From assembly GCA_946403965.1 (NCBI GenBank), contig CAMJBT010000006.1, forward strand, positions 1 through 64,000: 64,000 nucleotides of DNA, in the 5' to 3' direction. This DNA comes from an uncultured Pseudobutyrivibrio sp. GTDB taxonomy: Bacteria; Bacillota; Clostridia; Lachnospirales; Lachnospiraceae. Positions 62,488-64,000 of this stretch are shown one piece after another (position 1 is the stretch's first letter; every line of letters begins with the position of its first letter). The notes beneath the pieces were generated by a model. That model was not told where the DNA came from. It was given only the letters and a program-made list of their open reading frames with translations, and made no database searches. The position numbers and the translations under genes are program-made.

Positions 62488-63936
62488 TTACACTGATTTG
62501 ACAGCTATACCACTTTCAACAACCTCATCATTGGCATTCACGCTATCCTGCTCGTTCCCTATCTCTGTTAGATTATTGAGCCATCGCTCTTTCTTTAACC
62601 AGAAATGGAAGATTGTAATCTTTATCACGTCCAAAAGCTTTACGCTCAGATACATCTGTACAGGGCCGATATTTGTAAACTTAGCCAATGCGAAAAGCAT
62701 TGGAAGCATAATTACTATGGTGATGCTGGCGTCTGCATAGGCTCCCATCTTTGTGTCGCCACCAGCTCTTGCAACGGCCTGTTGTGCATTAATAAGTACC
62801 CATGCTGGCATAAAGAATGACATCATAATAACCATGCTACGACAGATTGCTATTGCGTTTACACTTAGCTTACCAAAAACAATAGGAATAATAGCTGTTG
62901 TGCCAAATCCTACAAATGTCATGGCAACTCCAAAAGTAACCGCTCCTGATAAAAGCCAGTTCTTCTGTCTTCGGGCTTCCTCCAGATTTCCTTCGCCAAG
63001 CGTTCTTCCAATAATTACGCTTGTTGCAGAATAGATTCCACCAAAGGCAACAAAGAAAAGATTGGCAATGGCAAAGCTTGATGCCATACCCGATACAACA
63101 TCTGCACCACCACGACCATTGTAAATGGCTGTTGTAACTGTCTCTGAAAGAACCCAGGTCATTTCGCAGAACAGCATTAATGAACCCTTCTTAATAATCT
63201 CTTTGAATAGAGTAGTATCAATTCTGTATTTACTGCCAAAACGAACTGCAAAGTCAGGATTCTTTAACACATAGACAACTGCAAAGATTACAAACTCCAC
63301 TGTTCTTGCTATAACTGTCGCGTAGGCTGCTCCCCTTACTCCAAGTGCTGGGAAACCAAAGTGTCCATAGATTAACAAGTAATTAAAGATTGTATTGATA
63401 AGTGTTGCTACGATTGTTACATAAAGTGGTATCCTTACCTCTCCCATATCTCGCAATGAGCTGGCAATACATACTGAACAGGTGAATGGAACACCTATTA
63501 TAGCCATGATTTTAATGTAGCGTACAGCCTCATCCAGGATTAATCCCGCCTGGGTATTTCCTATCAGCATAAGTGATAGTACTGATCTTGGGAATACAAC
63601 ACACACAAGCAAGTATGGTACAAATGCCAATAGTCCAATTAACAGCTTAAACATGAATGCCTGTTGCATTCCCTTTTTATCCTGTGCACCATAAAACTGC
63701 GTAAGGAATATGCCGCCAGACATGCAGATAGTATTAGTAAAAATCATAAACACAAACATAACCTGTCCAGCAACATTTACACCAGACATTGAAATATCAC
63801 CTAATCCTGATACCATAAAGTTATCTATAAGCGAAACCATGCTCTGGATCAACTGCTGAAGCATAATTGGCACTGCAATTGTCAGTGCCTTCATATAAAA
63901 TTTTCTGTTTCCTATTATCTTATTTTTCTGTCTCAT
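62488..63936 (-). CDS. MATE family efflux transporter
   Basis: PIMLQQLIQSMVSLIDNFMVSGLGDISMSGVNVAGQ. Confidence 0.93.
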   Translation of the reverse strand: MRQKNKIIGNRKFYMKALTIAVPIMLQQLIQSMVSLIDNFMVSGLGDISMSGVNVAGQVMFVFMIFTNTICMSGGIFLTQFYGAQDKKGMQQAFMFKLLIGLLAFVPYLLVCVVFPRSVLSLMLIGNTQAGLILDEAVRYIKIMAIIGVPFTCSVCIASSLRDMGEVRIPLYVTIVATLINTIFNYLLIYGHFGFPALGVRGAAYATVIARTVEFVIFAVVYVLKNPDFAVRFGSKYRIDTTLFKEIIKKGSLMLFCEMTWVLSETVTTAIYNGRGGADVVSGMASSFAIANLFFVAFGGIYSATSVIIGRTLGEGNLEEARRQKNWLLSGAVTFGVAMTFVGFGTTAIIPIVFGKLSVNAIAICRSMVIMMSFFMPAWVLINAQQAVARAGGDTKMGAYADASITIVIMLPMLFALAKFTNIGPVQMYLSVKLLDVIKITIFHFWLKKERWLNNLTEIGNEQDSVNANDEVVESGIAVKSV

Positions 63937-64000
63937 TTTACACCGCTTTCTCTAAGGACATAGCTTTCCTAAAGTGTTATTTCCTTTGTTGCCAACTTCT

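Overview
The window reads as accessory-replicon DNA from a low-GC Lachnospiraceae-type Firmicute (Butyrivibrio/Pseudobutyrivibrio-like by protein style; taxonomy is inference). The left ~7 kb looks like the replication/partition module of a plasmid or chromid: a Rep initiator (976-2514, -), at least 11 iteron-like repeats (ACTCATATTNNNRACWC, 2619-3094), a ParA ATPase with a downstream partner gene, and an extremely AT-rich segment. The middle carries a carbohydrate uptake/glycosidase locus (AraC, ABC transporter, GH127, GH31, RpiR, GH1), two Y-family DNA polymerases with YolD/SRAP/HAD partners and LexA-like boxes, a PrsW/S41/CPBP protease trio, a glycerate locus with a frameshifted GntP permease, and an Hcp/DUF438/Crp-Fnr nitrosative-stress locus sharing a perfect 16-bp palindrome. 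The right part holds a zone of decayed genes, a tyrosine recombinase, a RelB/YoeB-like toxin-antitoxin pair and a complete-looking Tn7-like transposon (about 50866-59675). That transposon has multiple ~26-bp end repeats at both ends, TnsA/TnsB/TnsC/TniQ homologues and a GGDEF-EAL cargo gene. The strongest candidate for something new is its TnsA: all four positions matching the catalytic residues of Tn7 TnsA (E63, D114, Q130, K132) are substituted, while the TnsB DDE residues and TnsC Walker motifs look intact. Family calls come from reading motifs by eye; no database searches were run.
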